A stretch of DNA of 7,065 nucleotides from Roseiarcus sp052147395 (GTDB lineage: Bacteria > Pseudomonadota > Alphaproteobacteria > Rhizobiales > Beijerinckiaceae): assembly GCA_052147395.1 (NCBI GenBank), contig JBKQKS010000208.1, positions 1 to 7,065 of the forward strand, read 5' to 3'. A program made the position numbers and the translations under genes. How positions within the stretch are numbered: position 1 is the stretch's first letter; each line of letters opens with the position of its first letter. Under the pieces are notes generated by a model. The model saw nothing but the letters and a program-made list of their open reading frames with translations, was not told the origin of the DNA and did not search any database. This document shows, in pieces, positions 1 to 5,801 of the stretch.

Positions 1-81
1 CATGGACATCCCCTTTCGCGGGCGGCTCGGGCGAAGCTATAGACGCTTAACGAGGATAGGACGCGACGAGGCGACGGGCAA
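1..81. promoter_or_regulatory. Probable divergent intergenic/promoter region with a possible minus-strand start at the edge
   Basis: No gene lies within these 81 bases. Bases 1-3 (cat) read as ATG on the minus strand. On that strand they are preceded by a purine-rich AAAGGGGA stretch about six bases upstream, so a divergent gene may begin at base 3 and run off the left edge. An in-frame alternative ATG lies at 9-7, but it sits too close to the purine stretch. On the plus strand a TATAGA hexamer at 38-43 is a loose -10 candidate for the gene starting at 82; I found no good -35 partner. GAGG at 68-71 lies ten bases before the ATG at 82 and could be its ribosome binding site. The divergent gene cannot be identified because only its start codon would be present. 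Confidence 0.3.
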
Positions 82-3000
82 ATGGCGGCGAACGCGCGCT
101 GTGATTTCTGGATCGACCGCGGCGGCACTTTTACCGATGTGATCGCGCGCGATCCGCAGGGGCGCTTGCACGTGCGAAAGCTGCTCTCCGAAAATCCGGC
201 TTACCCCGACGCCGCCGTCGAGGGGATCCGCCGCCTCTGCGGCCTCGCGGGCGGCGATCCGATCCCCGCGGGCGCCATCGGCTTCGTCAAAATGGGCACG
301 ACGGTCGCCACCAATGCGCTGCTGGAACGGCGCGGCGAGCGCACGCTGCTCGTCGCCACCCGCGGCTTCCGCGACGCGCTGGAGATCGGCTATCAGGCCC
401 GGCCAAAAATTTTCGCCCGCAACATCGTCAAGCCCGAGCAGCTCTACGCCGACGTCGTCGAGATCGACGAGCGCATCCTCGCCGACGGAATCCTCGAACG
501 CCCGCTCGATGTCGAACGCGCCCGCCGCGACCTCACGGCGGCGAAGGCTCGAGGGTTCGACGCCGTCGCCATCGTGCTGATGCACGCCTACCGCTATCCC
601 GAGCACGAGCGAAAGCTCGGCGCCCTCGCCCGCGAGATCGGCTTCGCGCAAGTCTCGGTGAGCCACGAATGCTCGGCGCTGATCAAACTGGTCGGGCGCG
701 GCGACACGACGGTCGTCGACGCCTATCTGTCGCCGATTCTCGCCCGCTACGTGAAGCGCGTCAGCGACGCGCTCGACGTCGAAAACTCCGGCGCGCGGTT
801 GATGTTCATGATGTCGTCGGGCGATCTCACCTCGGCAAATCTGTTCGCCGGCAAGGACGCCATCCTCTCCGGCCCCGCGGGCGGCGTGGTGGCGATGGCG
901 CGGACCGGCCGCGCCGCCGGGTTCGAGCGCGTGATCGGCTTCGACATGGGCGGCACCTCGACCGACGTCGCGCATTTCGACGGCGAATACGAGCGCGCGT
1001 TCGAGACCGAGGTCGCGGGCGTGCGCATGCGGGCGCCGATGATGAGGATCCATACCGTCGCCGCCGGCGGCGGCTCGATCCTGCATTTCGATGGCGCGCG
1101 CTTCCGCGTCGGGCCGGATTCGGCGGGCGCCGATCCGGGCCCGCGCTGCTACCGCCGCGGCGGACCGCTCGCGGTCACCGACGCCAATGTGATGACCGGC
1201 AAGTTGATCCCCGAATTCTTCCCCAGGATTTTCGGCCCCGAGCAGAACCTGCCGCTCGACGCCGAGGCGGTCGGCGAGGGCTTTGCAGAGCTCGCCGCGC
1301 AAGTCGGGGATGGACGCAGCCCGGAGGCGGTCGCGGACGGTTTTCTCGCCATCGCGGTCGCCAAGATGGCGGAAGCAATCAAGAAGATCTCTGTCGCCCG
1401 CGGCTATGATGTCACTCGTTACGCGCTCAATTGTTTCGGCGGCGCCGGCGGCCAGCACGCCTGCGCAGTCGCCGACGAGCTCGCGATTCGGACGGTGCTG
1501 ATCCATCCGCTATCTTCGCTGCTCTCGGCCTATGGCATGGGGCTCGCCGACATCGGCGCGCATCGCGGGCAGGGGGTTCTGGCCGATCTCAGCGAGCCAT
1601 CGCTCGCGGCGCTCGCCGAGCAACTCGCCCGCCTCGAGAACGAGGCCGTCGCGGAGGTCGTCGCCCAGGGCGTCGCGCGGGAAGAGGTGAAGACCCGCTC
1701 GCGCGCGCAATTGCGTTACGCCGGCTCCGACACCGCGCTCGAAGTCGAGTTCGCCGACGGCGCGGCGATGCGCGAAGCCTTCGAGCGCGCCCACGCCGCG
1801 CGCTTCGGCTTCATCGATGCGGCGAAACAGTTGGTTGTCGAGGCGGTCAACGCCGAGGCGACCGGCGGCGCCGCGGCGCTCTCGGAGCCCGCTCGCCCAG
1901 CGCCCGCGAAAACCATGGCATCGGCGCGGCAGACAAAATTCTTCTCCAAGGGTCAGTGGCGCGAAGCGGGCGTGTTCCTGCGCGATGAGATGCCGATCGG
2001 GGCGTCCGTCAACGGCCCGGCGCTGGTGATCGAGCCGCATCAGACGATCGTCGTCGATGAGGGGTGGAAGGCCGAGATCACGGCGATGAACCACGTGCTG
2101 CTGACGCGCCACGAGCCGGCGCCGAAGCGCGAGGCGATCGGCGCCAAGGCCGATCCGGTGATGCTCGAGATCTTCAACAATCTGTTCATGTCGATCGCCG
2201 AGCAGATGGGCGTGACGCTGCAGAACACCGCCTATTCTGTCAACATCAAGGAGCGGCTCGATTTTTCCTGCGCGGTGTTCGACCGGCAAGGCCGCCTCGT
2301 CGCCAATGCGCCGCACATGCCGGTGCATCTGGGCTCGATGGACCGCTCGGTGGAAACCATCATTCGCCTCAACGAGGGCCGCATCCGTGAAGGCGACGTG
2401 TTCATGCTCAACGCGCCTTACAACGGCGGCACGCATCTGCCCGACATCACGGTGTGCACGCCGGTGTTCGACGACGAGGGCGCCAACATCCGCTTCTGGG
2501 TGGCCTCGCGCGGCCATCACGCCGACATCGGCGGCGTGGCGCCGGGTTCCATGAGCCCGCGCGCGACCAATATCGAGGAAGAAGGAATCTACATCGACAA
2601 TTTCCTCATCGTCGAACGCTGTTCGTTCCGCGAACGGGCGGTCTACGAGTTGCTCGCCGGCGGCAAATATCCCGCTCGCAATCCTTTGCAGAACGTCAAC
2701 GATCTGAAGGCTCAGATCGCCGCCAACGAGAAGGGCGCGCGCGAGTTGAAGCGCATGGTCGAGACGTTCTCGTTGGCAACCGTCGAGGCCTATATGGGCC
2801 ACGTCCAGGACAACGCCGCCGAGAGCGTGCGCCGCGTCATCGACCGTTTGAAGGACAGCGAGTTTGCGCTGGAGACCGATCAGGGCGCCATCATCAAGGT
2901 GAAGATCGCGGTCGACAAACAGGCGCGCGAGGCGACCGTCGATTTTTCCGGGACCTCGCCGCAGCAGCCCGACAATTTCAATGCCCCCGAGCCGGTCGCG

Positions 3001-3678
3001 CGCGCTGCGGTTCTCTACGTCTTCCGCGTCATGGTCGACGACGAAATCCCGATGAACGCCGGCTGTCTGAGGCCAATCAGAATCGTGCTGCCCGAGGGCT
3101 CGATGCTGTCGCCGCGCTATCCCGCTGCGGTGGTCGCCGGCAATGTCGAGGTGAGTCAGGCGGTGACGGATTGTTTGTTCGGCGCGCTCGGCGCGCTCGG
3201 CTCGGCACAGGGCACGATGAACAACCTCACCTTCGGCAACGCCAAATATCAGTATTACGAGACCATCTGCTCCGGCGCGCCGGCGGGGCCGGGTTTTTCC
3301 GGCGCCAGCGCCGTGCACACCCACATGACCAACTCGCGCCTCACCGACCCGGAGGTGCTGGAAAGCCGTTTTCCCGTCGTGCTCGAAGAATTCTCGGTGC
3401 GCCGCGGCTCCGGCGGCAAGGGTTTTTGGAACGCCGGCGACGGCGTGAGGCGAAGGCTGAGGTTCCGCGAGCGCATGGAGCTCGCGCTGCTCACGAGCCG
3501 CCGCCGCGTGGCGAGCTTCGGCATGGAGGGCGGCGAGCCCGGCGAGCTCGGCCACAACATCGTTCGCCGCAACGACGGGCGCGTGGAGGAGCTGCCGGGC
3601 TCGGCGCAAACGGTGCTGGAGGCCGGCGAGACGATCGAGATTCTGACGCCGACCGGAGGCGGGTGGGGCCGGAAGTGA
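82..3678 (+). CDS. Fused HyuA-HyuB protein, 5-oxoprolinase/hydantoinase family (ATP-dependent)
   Basis: This 1198-residue protein joins both halves of the hydantoinase/oxoprolinase family. Known members open cyclic amides such as 5-oxoproline (to glutamate) or N-methylhydantoins with ATP hydrolysis, in the cytoplasm. The A half covers about residues 1-680. It has the N-terminal DRGGTFTD phosphate-binding motif (12-19), a second actin-like motif DMGGTSTD (288-295), a glycine-rich segment near 326-350 and GGAGGQH (453-459). The B half begins at about residue 691 (DPVMLEIF). It holds NAPYNGGTHLPD (777-788), GHHAD (811-815, histidines that may bind metal) and the usual TPTGGGWG-type C-terminus. 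The length is close to single-chain 5-oxoprolinases, about 1,200-1,300 residues. The start at 82 places the first motif 12 residues in, as expected. No signal peptide or membrane segment is seen. The exact substrate cannot be told from sequence, and no transporter or glutathione gene lies nearby to help. Both halves look intact and in one frame. Confidence 0.93.
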   Translation: MAANARCDFWIDRGGTFTDVIARDPQGRLHVRKLLSENPAYPDAAVEGIRRLCGLAGGDPIPAGAIGFVKMGTTVATNALLERRGERTLLVATRGFRDALEIGYQARPKIFARNIVKPEQLYADVVEIDERILADGILERPLDVERARRDLTAAKARGFDAVAIVLMHAYRYPEHERKLGALAREIGFAQVSVSHECSALIKLVGRGDTTVVDAYLSPILARYVKRVSDALDVENSGARLMFMMSSGDLTSANLFAGKDAILSGPAGGVVAMARTGRAAGFERVIGFDMGGTSTDVAHFDGEYERAFETEVAGVRMRAPMMRIHTVAAGGGSILHFDGARFRVGPDSAGADPGPRCYRRGGPLAVTDANVMTGKLIPEFFPRIFGPEQNLPLDAEAVGEGFAELAAQVGDGRSPEAVADGFLAIAVAKMAEAIKKISVARGYDVTRYALNCFGGAGGQHACAVADELAIRTVLIHPLSSLLSAYGMGLADIGAHRGQGVLADLSEPSLAALAEQLARLENEAVAEVVAQGVAREEVKTRSRAQLRYAGSDTALEVEFADGAAMREAFERAHAARFGFIDAAKQLVVEAVNAEATGGAAALSEPARPAPAKTMASARQTKFFSKGQWREAGVFLRDEMPIGASVNGPALVIEPHQTIVVDEGWKAEITAMNHVLLTRHEPAPKREAIGAKADPVMLEIFNNLFMSIAEQMGVTLQNTAYSVNIKERLDFSCAVFDRQGRLVANAPHMPVHLGSMDRSVETIIRLNEGRIREGDVFMLNAPYNGGTHLPDITVCTPVFDDEGANIRFWVASRGHHADIGGVAPGSMSPRATNIEEEGIYIDNFLIVERCSFRERAVYELLAGGKYPARNPLQNVNDLKAQIAANEKGARELKRMVETFSLATVEAYMGHVQDNAAESVRRVIDRLKDSEFALETDQGAIIKVKIAVDKQAREATVDFSGTSPQQPDNFNAPEPVARAAVLYVFRVMVDDEIPMNAGCLRPIRIVLPEGSMLSPRYPAAVVAGNVEVSQAVTDCLFGALGALGSAQGTMNNLTFGNAKYQYYETICSGAPAGPGFSGASAVHTHMTNSRLTDPEVLESRFPVVLEEFSVRRGSGGKGFWNAGDGVRRRLRFRERMELALLTSRRRVASFGMEGGEPGELGHNIVRRNDGRVEELPGSAQTVLEAGETIEILTPTGGGWGRK

Positions 3679-3702
3679 CGACGGCCTTGTTCAGCGAGGC
3701 CC

Positions 3703-3733
3703 TTCGGACTAAACTAAATGGACTAAGTCCGGA
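3703..3733. promoter_or_regulatory. AT-rich operator-like region upstream of the first antitoxin
   Basis: This short AT-rich island in GC-rich DNA carries three ACTAA direct repeats (3708-3712, 3713-3717, 3722-3726). It also has a perfect inverted repeat GGACT-A-AGTCC at 3720-3730. An outer imperfect eight-base arm pair (3703-3710 with 3726-3733) shares one half of it. Phd/YefM-type antitoxins usually bind palindromes at their own promoter, so an autoregulatory operator is the natural reading. That is inference; no convincing -35/-10 pair could be fixed. Confidence 0.5.
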
Positions 3734-3741
3734 CCGCAATC

Positions 3742-3984
3742 ATGCGCCAATACAACATTCACGAGGCCAAAACGCATCTTTCGCGCCTCGTGGACGAGGT
3801 GGCGCGCGGAGAACCGTTCATCATCGCCAAGGCCGGCAAGCCGCTCGTCAAAGTCGTGCCGCTCGAGGCGCGGGCGGAGACGCTGGGGCCGATCGGGTTC
3901 TACAAAGGCGAATTGAAGATTCCGGATGATTTCGACACTATGATGGCCGATGAGATAGCCGAGATGTTCGGCCGCGAAGAATGA
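3742..3984 (+). CDS. Phd/YefM-like type II antitoxin, copy 1 (no cognate toxin behind it)
   Basis: This 80-residue protein resembles the Phd/YefM-like antitoxins that accompany VapC-type PIN toxins. The N-terminal YNIHEAKTHLSRLV (residues 4-17) and GEPFIIAKAGKPLVKVVPL (23-41) match the DNA-binding fold of this family. The charged C-terminus, ending IPDDFDTMMADEIAEMFG (60-77), is the expected toxin-wrapping part. It is about 75% identical by eye to the next gene. Unlike that gene it is not followed by a toxin: the ATG overlapping its stop (ATGA at 3981) opens only eight codons before TGA. The ribosome binding site is poor (GGACC instead of the AGGTGA before copy 2), so translation may be weaker. 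It lies 63 bases after the oxoprolinase gene. It could be a spare antitoxin that tunes the module or binds toxins encoded elsewhere, or a decaying duplicate; the intact frame argues against advanced decay. Confidence 0.85.
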   Translation: MRQYNIHEAKTHLSRLVDEVARGEPFIIAKAGKPLVKVVPLEARAETLGPIGFYKGELKIPDDFDTMMADEIAEMFGREE

Positions 3985-4026
3985 ATTCACGCCTGAATCG
4001 AGTTTGACCAAGTCTAGGTGACGATC
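3985..4026 (+). promoter_or_regulatory. Spacer with second operator-like motif and the ribosome binding site of antitoxin copy 2
   Basis: GACCAAGTC at 4006-4014 (arms GAC and GTC) corresponds to GACTAAGTC at 3721-3729. Both motifs begin exactly 21 bases before their ATG. AGGTGA at 4016-4021 lies five bases before the ATG at 4027 and is a good ribosome binding site. It favours that start over the in-frame GTG at 4018, which lies inside the site. The ACTAA repeats found before copy 1 are missing here, so this motif may be a half-strength operator or a relic of the duplication. Confidence 0.45.
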
Positions 4027-4266
4027 ATGGACACTTACAACATCCACGAAGCGAAGACCCATCTTTCGCGCCTCGTGGAGGAGGCGGCGCGCGGAAAACC
4101 GTTCATCATCGCCAAGGCCGGTAAGCCGCTCGTCAAAGTCGTGCCGCTCGATCCGCCGGAAGCGCTCGAGCCGTTCGGCTTCATGAAAGGCGAGTTACGC
4201 GTTCCCGACGACTTCGACACGATGATGGCCGAAGAGATCCTCGAGATGTTCGGCCTCAAAGAATGA
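4027..4266 (+). CDS. Phd/YefM-like type II antitoxin, copy 2 (VapB-type partner of the PIN toxin)
   Basis: This 79-residue antitoxin is most likely the direct partner of the PIN toxin encoded next. It would neutralise the toxin by binding it through its acidic, flexible C-terminus (VPDDFDTMMAEEILEMFG) and would repress its own promoter through the N-terminal domain (YNIHEAKTHLSRLVEEAARG). Its stop overlaps the toxin start as ATGA (4263-4266), the usual translational coupling in such modules. ATG 4027 was chosen because it matches the start of copy 1 and has AGGTGA five bases upstream; the GTG at 4018 would add three residues. Compared with copy 1 it lacks one residue in the loop near position 45, and most other changes cluster there and in the C-terminal half. 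This suggests divergence in toxin-binding specificity, which is inference. Confidence 0.88.
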   Translation: MDTYNIHEAKTHLSRLVEEAARGKPFIIAKAGKPLVKVVPLDPPEALEPFGFMKGELRVPDDFDTMMAEEILEMFGLKE

Positions 4267-4649
4267 GGCTGCTGCTCGACACCCACATCTTGGTCTGGAT
4301 CGCCACCGATTCGCCAAGACTGTCACGCGCTGCGCGCGCGGCGTTGAGCGATCCGACGAATGAAAAGGCTTTCAGCGCAGTGAGCGTGTGGGAACTCGCA
4401 ATCAAGGCGACGGGTCGTCCGTCGGACATCGACGTCGACCTCGATCGCTTCGAGCAGAAGTTTCTGGCGCGCGGTTACCGAGAGCTCGCGATTTCCTGCC
4501 GCGCCGCTCGAGAAACCGCCAAGCTGCCGCGCATCCACAAGGACCCGTTCGACCGCCTGCTCATCGCCCAGGCTATAGTCGAAGGCCTGACCTTGCTCAC
4601 CGCCGACGCGACCGTCGCGCGCTACGGCGGACCGGTCAGGCTGGTGTGA
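4263..4649 (+). CDS. vapC: VapC-type PIN-domain toxin (ribonuclease)
   Basis: This 128-residue PIN-domain protein has the size and motif order of VapC toxins of the Sll0205-like group that pair with Phd/YefM-like antitoxins. Members of the family are magnesium-dependent ribonucleases that cut tRNA or rRNA and stop translation. The acidic active-site residues are visible: D6 in LLLDTHILVW, E44 in SVWELAIK, D97 in KDPFDRLLIAQA (with D94 close by) and D115 in LLTADATVARY. The domain appears complete and none of these residues is lost, so the toxin is probably active. Its ATG overlaps the antitoxin stop and it has no clear ribosome binding site, so it likely depends on coupled translation, which keeps toxin below antitoxin. 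Its RNA target cannot be predicted from sequence. Confidence 0.92.
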   Translation: MRLLLDTHILVWIATDSPRLSRAARAALSDPTNEKAFSAVSVWELAIKATGRPSDIDVDLDRFEQKFLARGYRELAISCRAARETAKLPRIHKDPFDRLLIAQAIVEGLTLLTADATVARYGGPVRLV

Positions 4650-4679
4650 CGTCGCCCCCGCGCTGAGATCGGCAGCGGC

Positions 4680-4704
4680 TCGCGAGTCCCCGGGGGACGC
4701 GCGA
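4680..4704. repeat. Strong GC-rich inverted repeat (12-bp arms, 1-base centre)
   Basis: Arms 4680-4691 and 4693-4704 pair perfectly except for one A/G mismatch (4685 with 4699). The core is GTCCCC-G-GGGGAC at 4686-4698. It begins 30 bases after the toxin stop and ends 24 bases before the next gene. As RNA the pairing is very stable, but no T-run follows on either strand, so it is not a standard intrinsic terminator. It may still terminate or protect the toxin transcript, or act as an operator for the small gene downstream. Confidence 0.6.
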
Positions 4705-4716
4705 CCCAAACGGCGC

Positions 4717-4722
4717 TACACT
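4717..4722 (+). promoter_or_regulatory. Possible -10 element (TACACT) giving a leaderless transcript
   Basis: TACACT lies six bases before the ATG at 4729, so transcription from it would begin at or next to the start codon. No Shine-Dalgarno sequence is present between it and the ATG. The -35 position would fall at about 4694-4699, inside the right arm of the inverted repeat, and is not a good match to a -35 consensus. Support is therefore only moderate. Confidence 0.35.
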
Positions 4723-4728
4723 GGCGTT

Positions 4729-4962
4729 ATGGAAGGCTTGGTTCGCCTCCTCCTCGAAGCCCATTCGCGTGGCGAGCTCTCCGCCATTGATCTGCGCCGC
4801 CGACTCGGGGGCGCGACCTATGGCGAAGTGCTGAAACTCCTCGGCGAAGCGGAGTTGCCGCTGCCGCGCGCTCCCGTCGAAGGCCGAGAAGACGAGATCG
4901 CGCGAGCGCGGTCGTGGATGTTCCCGAAACATGACGCCATTCGCGCGCTGGCGAAAAAATAG
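4729..4962 (+). CDS. Small orphan protein resembling antitoxin-type partners of PIN/DUF3368 toxins
   Basis: This 77-residue soluble protein is mostly helical by appearance. A first helix (EGLVRLLLEAHSRGELSA, residues 2-19) is followed by a helix-turn-helix-like stretch (IDLRRRLGGATYGEVLKLLGEAELPLP, about 20-46). A charged tail ends with ARSWMFPKH. From memory this resembles short uncharacterised proteins that often precede DUF3368/PIN-type putative toxins and are thought to be their antitoxins. This is recognition of style, not a database match. No toxin follows here: only eight bases separate it from the end of the converging DUF155 gene. There is no Shine-Dalgarno sequence before the ATG at 4729, but the reading frame has good coding character and a plausible -10 sits directly upstream. 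It may be an orphan antitoxin or a regulator. Confidence 0.6.
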   Translation: MEGLVRLLLEAHSRGELSAIDLRRRLGGATYGEVLKLLGEAELPLPRAPVEGREDEIARARSWMFPKHDAIRALAKK

Positions 4963-4973
4963 AGGGTCCTCTA
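4960..4973. terminator. Short palindrome at the convergent gene ends (possible bidirectional terminator)
   Basis: TAGAGGGTCCTCTA is an inverted repeat (TAGAGG, GT, CCTCTA; in RNA about five pairs with a four-base loop). It contains the TAG stop of the plus-strand small gene and, on the other strand, the TAG stop of the DUF155 gene. No T-run follows on either side, so its role as a terminator is doubtful; the palindrome itself is clear. Confidence 0.3.
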
Positions 4974-5789
4974 CCCCCGCCCCCGCCACGCCAGCGCAAT
5001 TTGTATCAGCGACGCGATCAGCTCGAACACGATGAGAATCACCACCGTCGCTTCCAGCCGCGTCGCGCGGTCGGCGTCGATGATATCGGTGAGCGCATGC
5101 GCGGTCTCGACGATCACGTCGAGCTTGTGTTTCAGCGCCGCGGCGCGTTCTTTCAGCTCGTATTCGTCCTCGAGCCGGGCGTAGAGGCGCTCGAGGTCGG
5201 GGCGGTCCCACAGCACGTCGGGCTTCTCCTCGACCGCGACGCGGCCAGAGACGCGGTGCTGGGCGAGCAGCGCCTGGCCGATGAGGCGCAGCATCGCACG
5301 GCGGCGGAACGGCGGCCTGCCGGTGCGGCCGAGATCTTGGGCGAACGGCTCGATCACGTCGAACACCGCGTTGACCTCGCGCTCGTCGCGCCCGAGCGCG
5401 ACGGTTTTCGCCAGCGCGTCGGCGACGATGAGAAAGCGCTGCGGCGAAAAATTCTTGATCTGGATCGCGTCGCCGTCCTCGGCCGGCGCGTCGCTGTCGG
5501 GCTTGATCTCGAGAATCGCCGTCTCGTCGTCGCCCCGCGCCCGCCGGCCGGAAACGCGCGATTTCAGTTGCGCGAGCAGATCCTCTTCCTCGAGCGGGGT
5601 CAAGCCGACCATCACGGCGACGCCGAAGCGGAACAGCGCCACCATGCCCTCGGCGCCGGCGCGGAAGGCGAGCGGCGCGGTCGAGATCATGTCCGGGCGC
5701 TCGAGACCGGTCGTGTCGATGCGGTCGCCCGCCAGCAGCGCGCGCGCGGTGAGGCGCTTGAACGGCTCGCTCGTTGCGTTGTCCCCCAT
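4971..5789 (-). CDS. DUF155/RMD1-family protein with C-terminal membrane anchor
   Basis: This 272-residue protein has the layout of the DUF155 family, whose eukaryotic members (RMND1, Rmd1, Sif2/Sif3-type) are mitochondrial membrane proteins; RMND1 is linked to mitochondrial translation. The bacterial role is unknown. Visible parts are a soluble domain with AFRAGAEGMVALFRFGVAVMVGLTPLEEEDLL (about 41-72), the segment FSPQRFLIVADALAKTVAL (114-132), and the family signature RLYARLEDEYELKERAAALKHKLDVI with a likely coiled coil (about 197-240). A single hydrophobic segment near 247-266 (ATVVILIVFELIASLIQIAL) is followed by a positively charged end, which suggests a tail-anchored inner-membrane protein. 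The ATG at 5789 follows bluB by 12 bases, and a GAAGG that overlaps the bluB stop may serve as ribosome binding site. It is probably the last gene of the minus-strand operon. Confidence 0.85.
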   Translation of the reverse strand: MGDNATSEPFKRLTARALLAGDRIDTTGLERPDMISTAPLAFRAGAEGMVALFRFGVAVMVGLTPLEEEDLLAQLKSRVSGRRARGDDETAILEIKPDSDAPAEDGDAIQIKNFSPQRFLIVADALAKTVALGRDEREVNAVFDVIEPFAQDLGRTGRPPFRRRAMLRLIGQALLAQHRVSGRVAVEEKPDVLWDRPDLERLYARLEDEYELKERAAALKHKLDVIVETAHALTDIIDADRATRLEATVVILIVFELIASLIQIALAWRGRG

Positions 5790-5801
5790 GCGCCCCGGCC
5801 T

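Larger units (their letters stand above)
3720..4266 (+). repeat. 285-bp tandem duplication of operator motif plus antitoxin gene
   Basis: Two adjacent units, beginning near 3720 and 4005, share a constant offset of 285 bases from the upstream GACyAAGTC motif through the start codon and the first half of the gene. Within them, 3775-3866 and 4060-4151 match at 88 of 92 bases. The flanks are much more diverged, and one codon is missing from copy 2 near residue 45. The repeat ends at the ATGA junction; the toxin gene is not duplicated. The patchy identity could come from gene conversion or from selection on the DNA-binding half. Confidence 0.85.

Noticed and set aside
37..3609. Two very long minus-strand open frames (489 and 699 codons) opposite the oxoprolinase gene, in the same frame and divided by one stop
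   Set aside because: They are mirror frames of a GC-rich gene with strong codon bias. The plus frame carries all family motifs, while the antisense proteins are low-complexity Arg/Ala/Asp/His-rich and show no recognisable domain.
2454..3929. 491-codon plus-strand frame running from inside the oxoprolinase gene into antitoxin copy 1
   Set aside because: It is an arginine-rich shadow frame crossing two genes that have clear family motifs in other frames.
4018..4020. GTG as start of antitoxin copy 2
   Set aside because: It lies inside the likely ribosome binding site AGGTGA. The ATG at 4027 matches the start of copy 1 exactly.
3720..4266. CRISPR or mobile-element repeat
   Set aside because: There are only two units and they are coding antitoxin genes. 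No terminal inverted repeats, transposase or spacer pattern is present.
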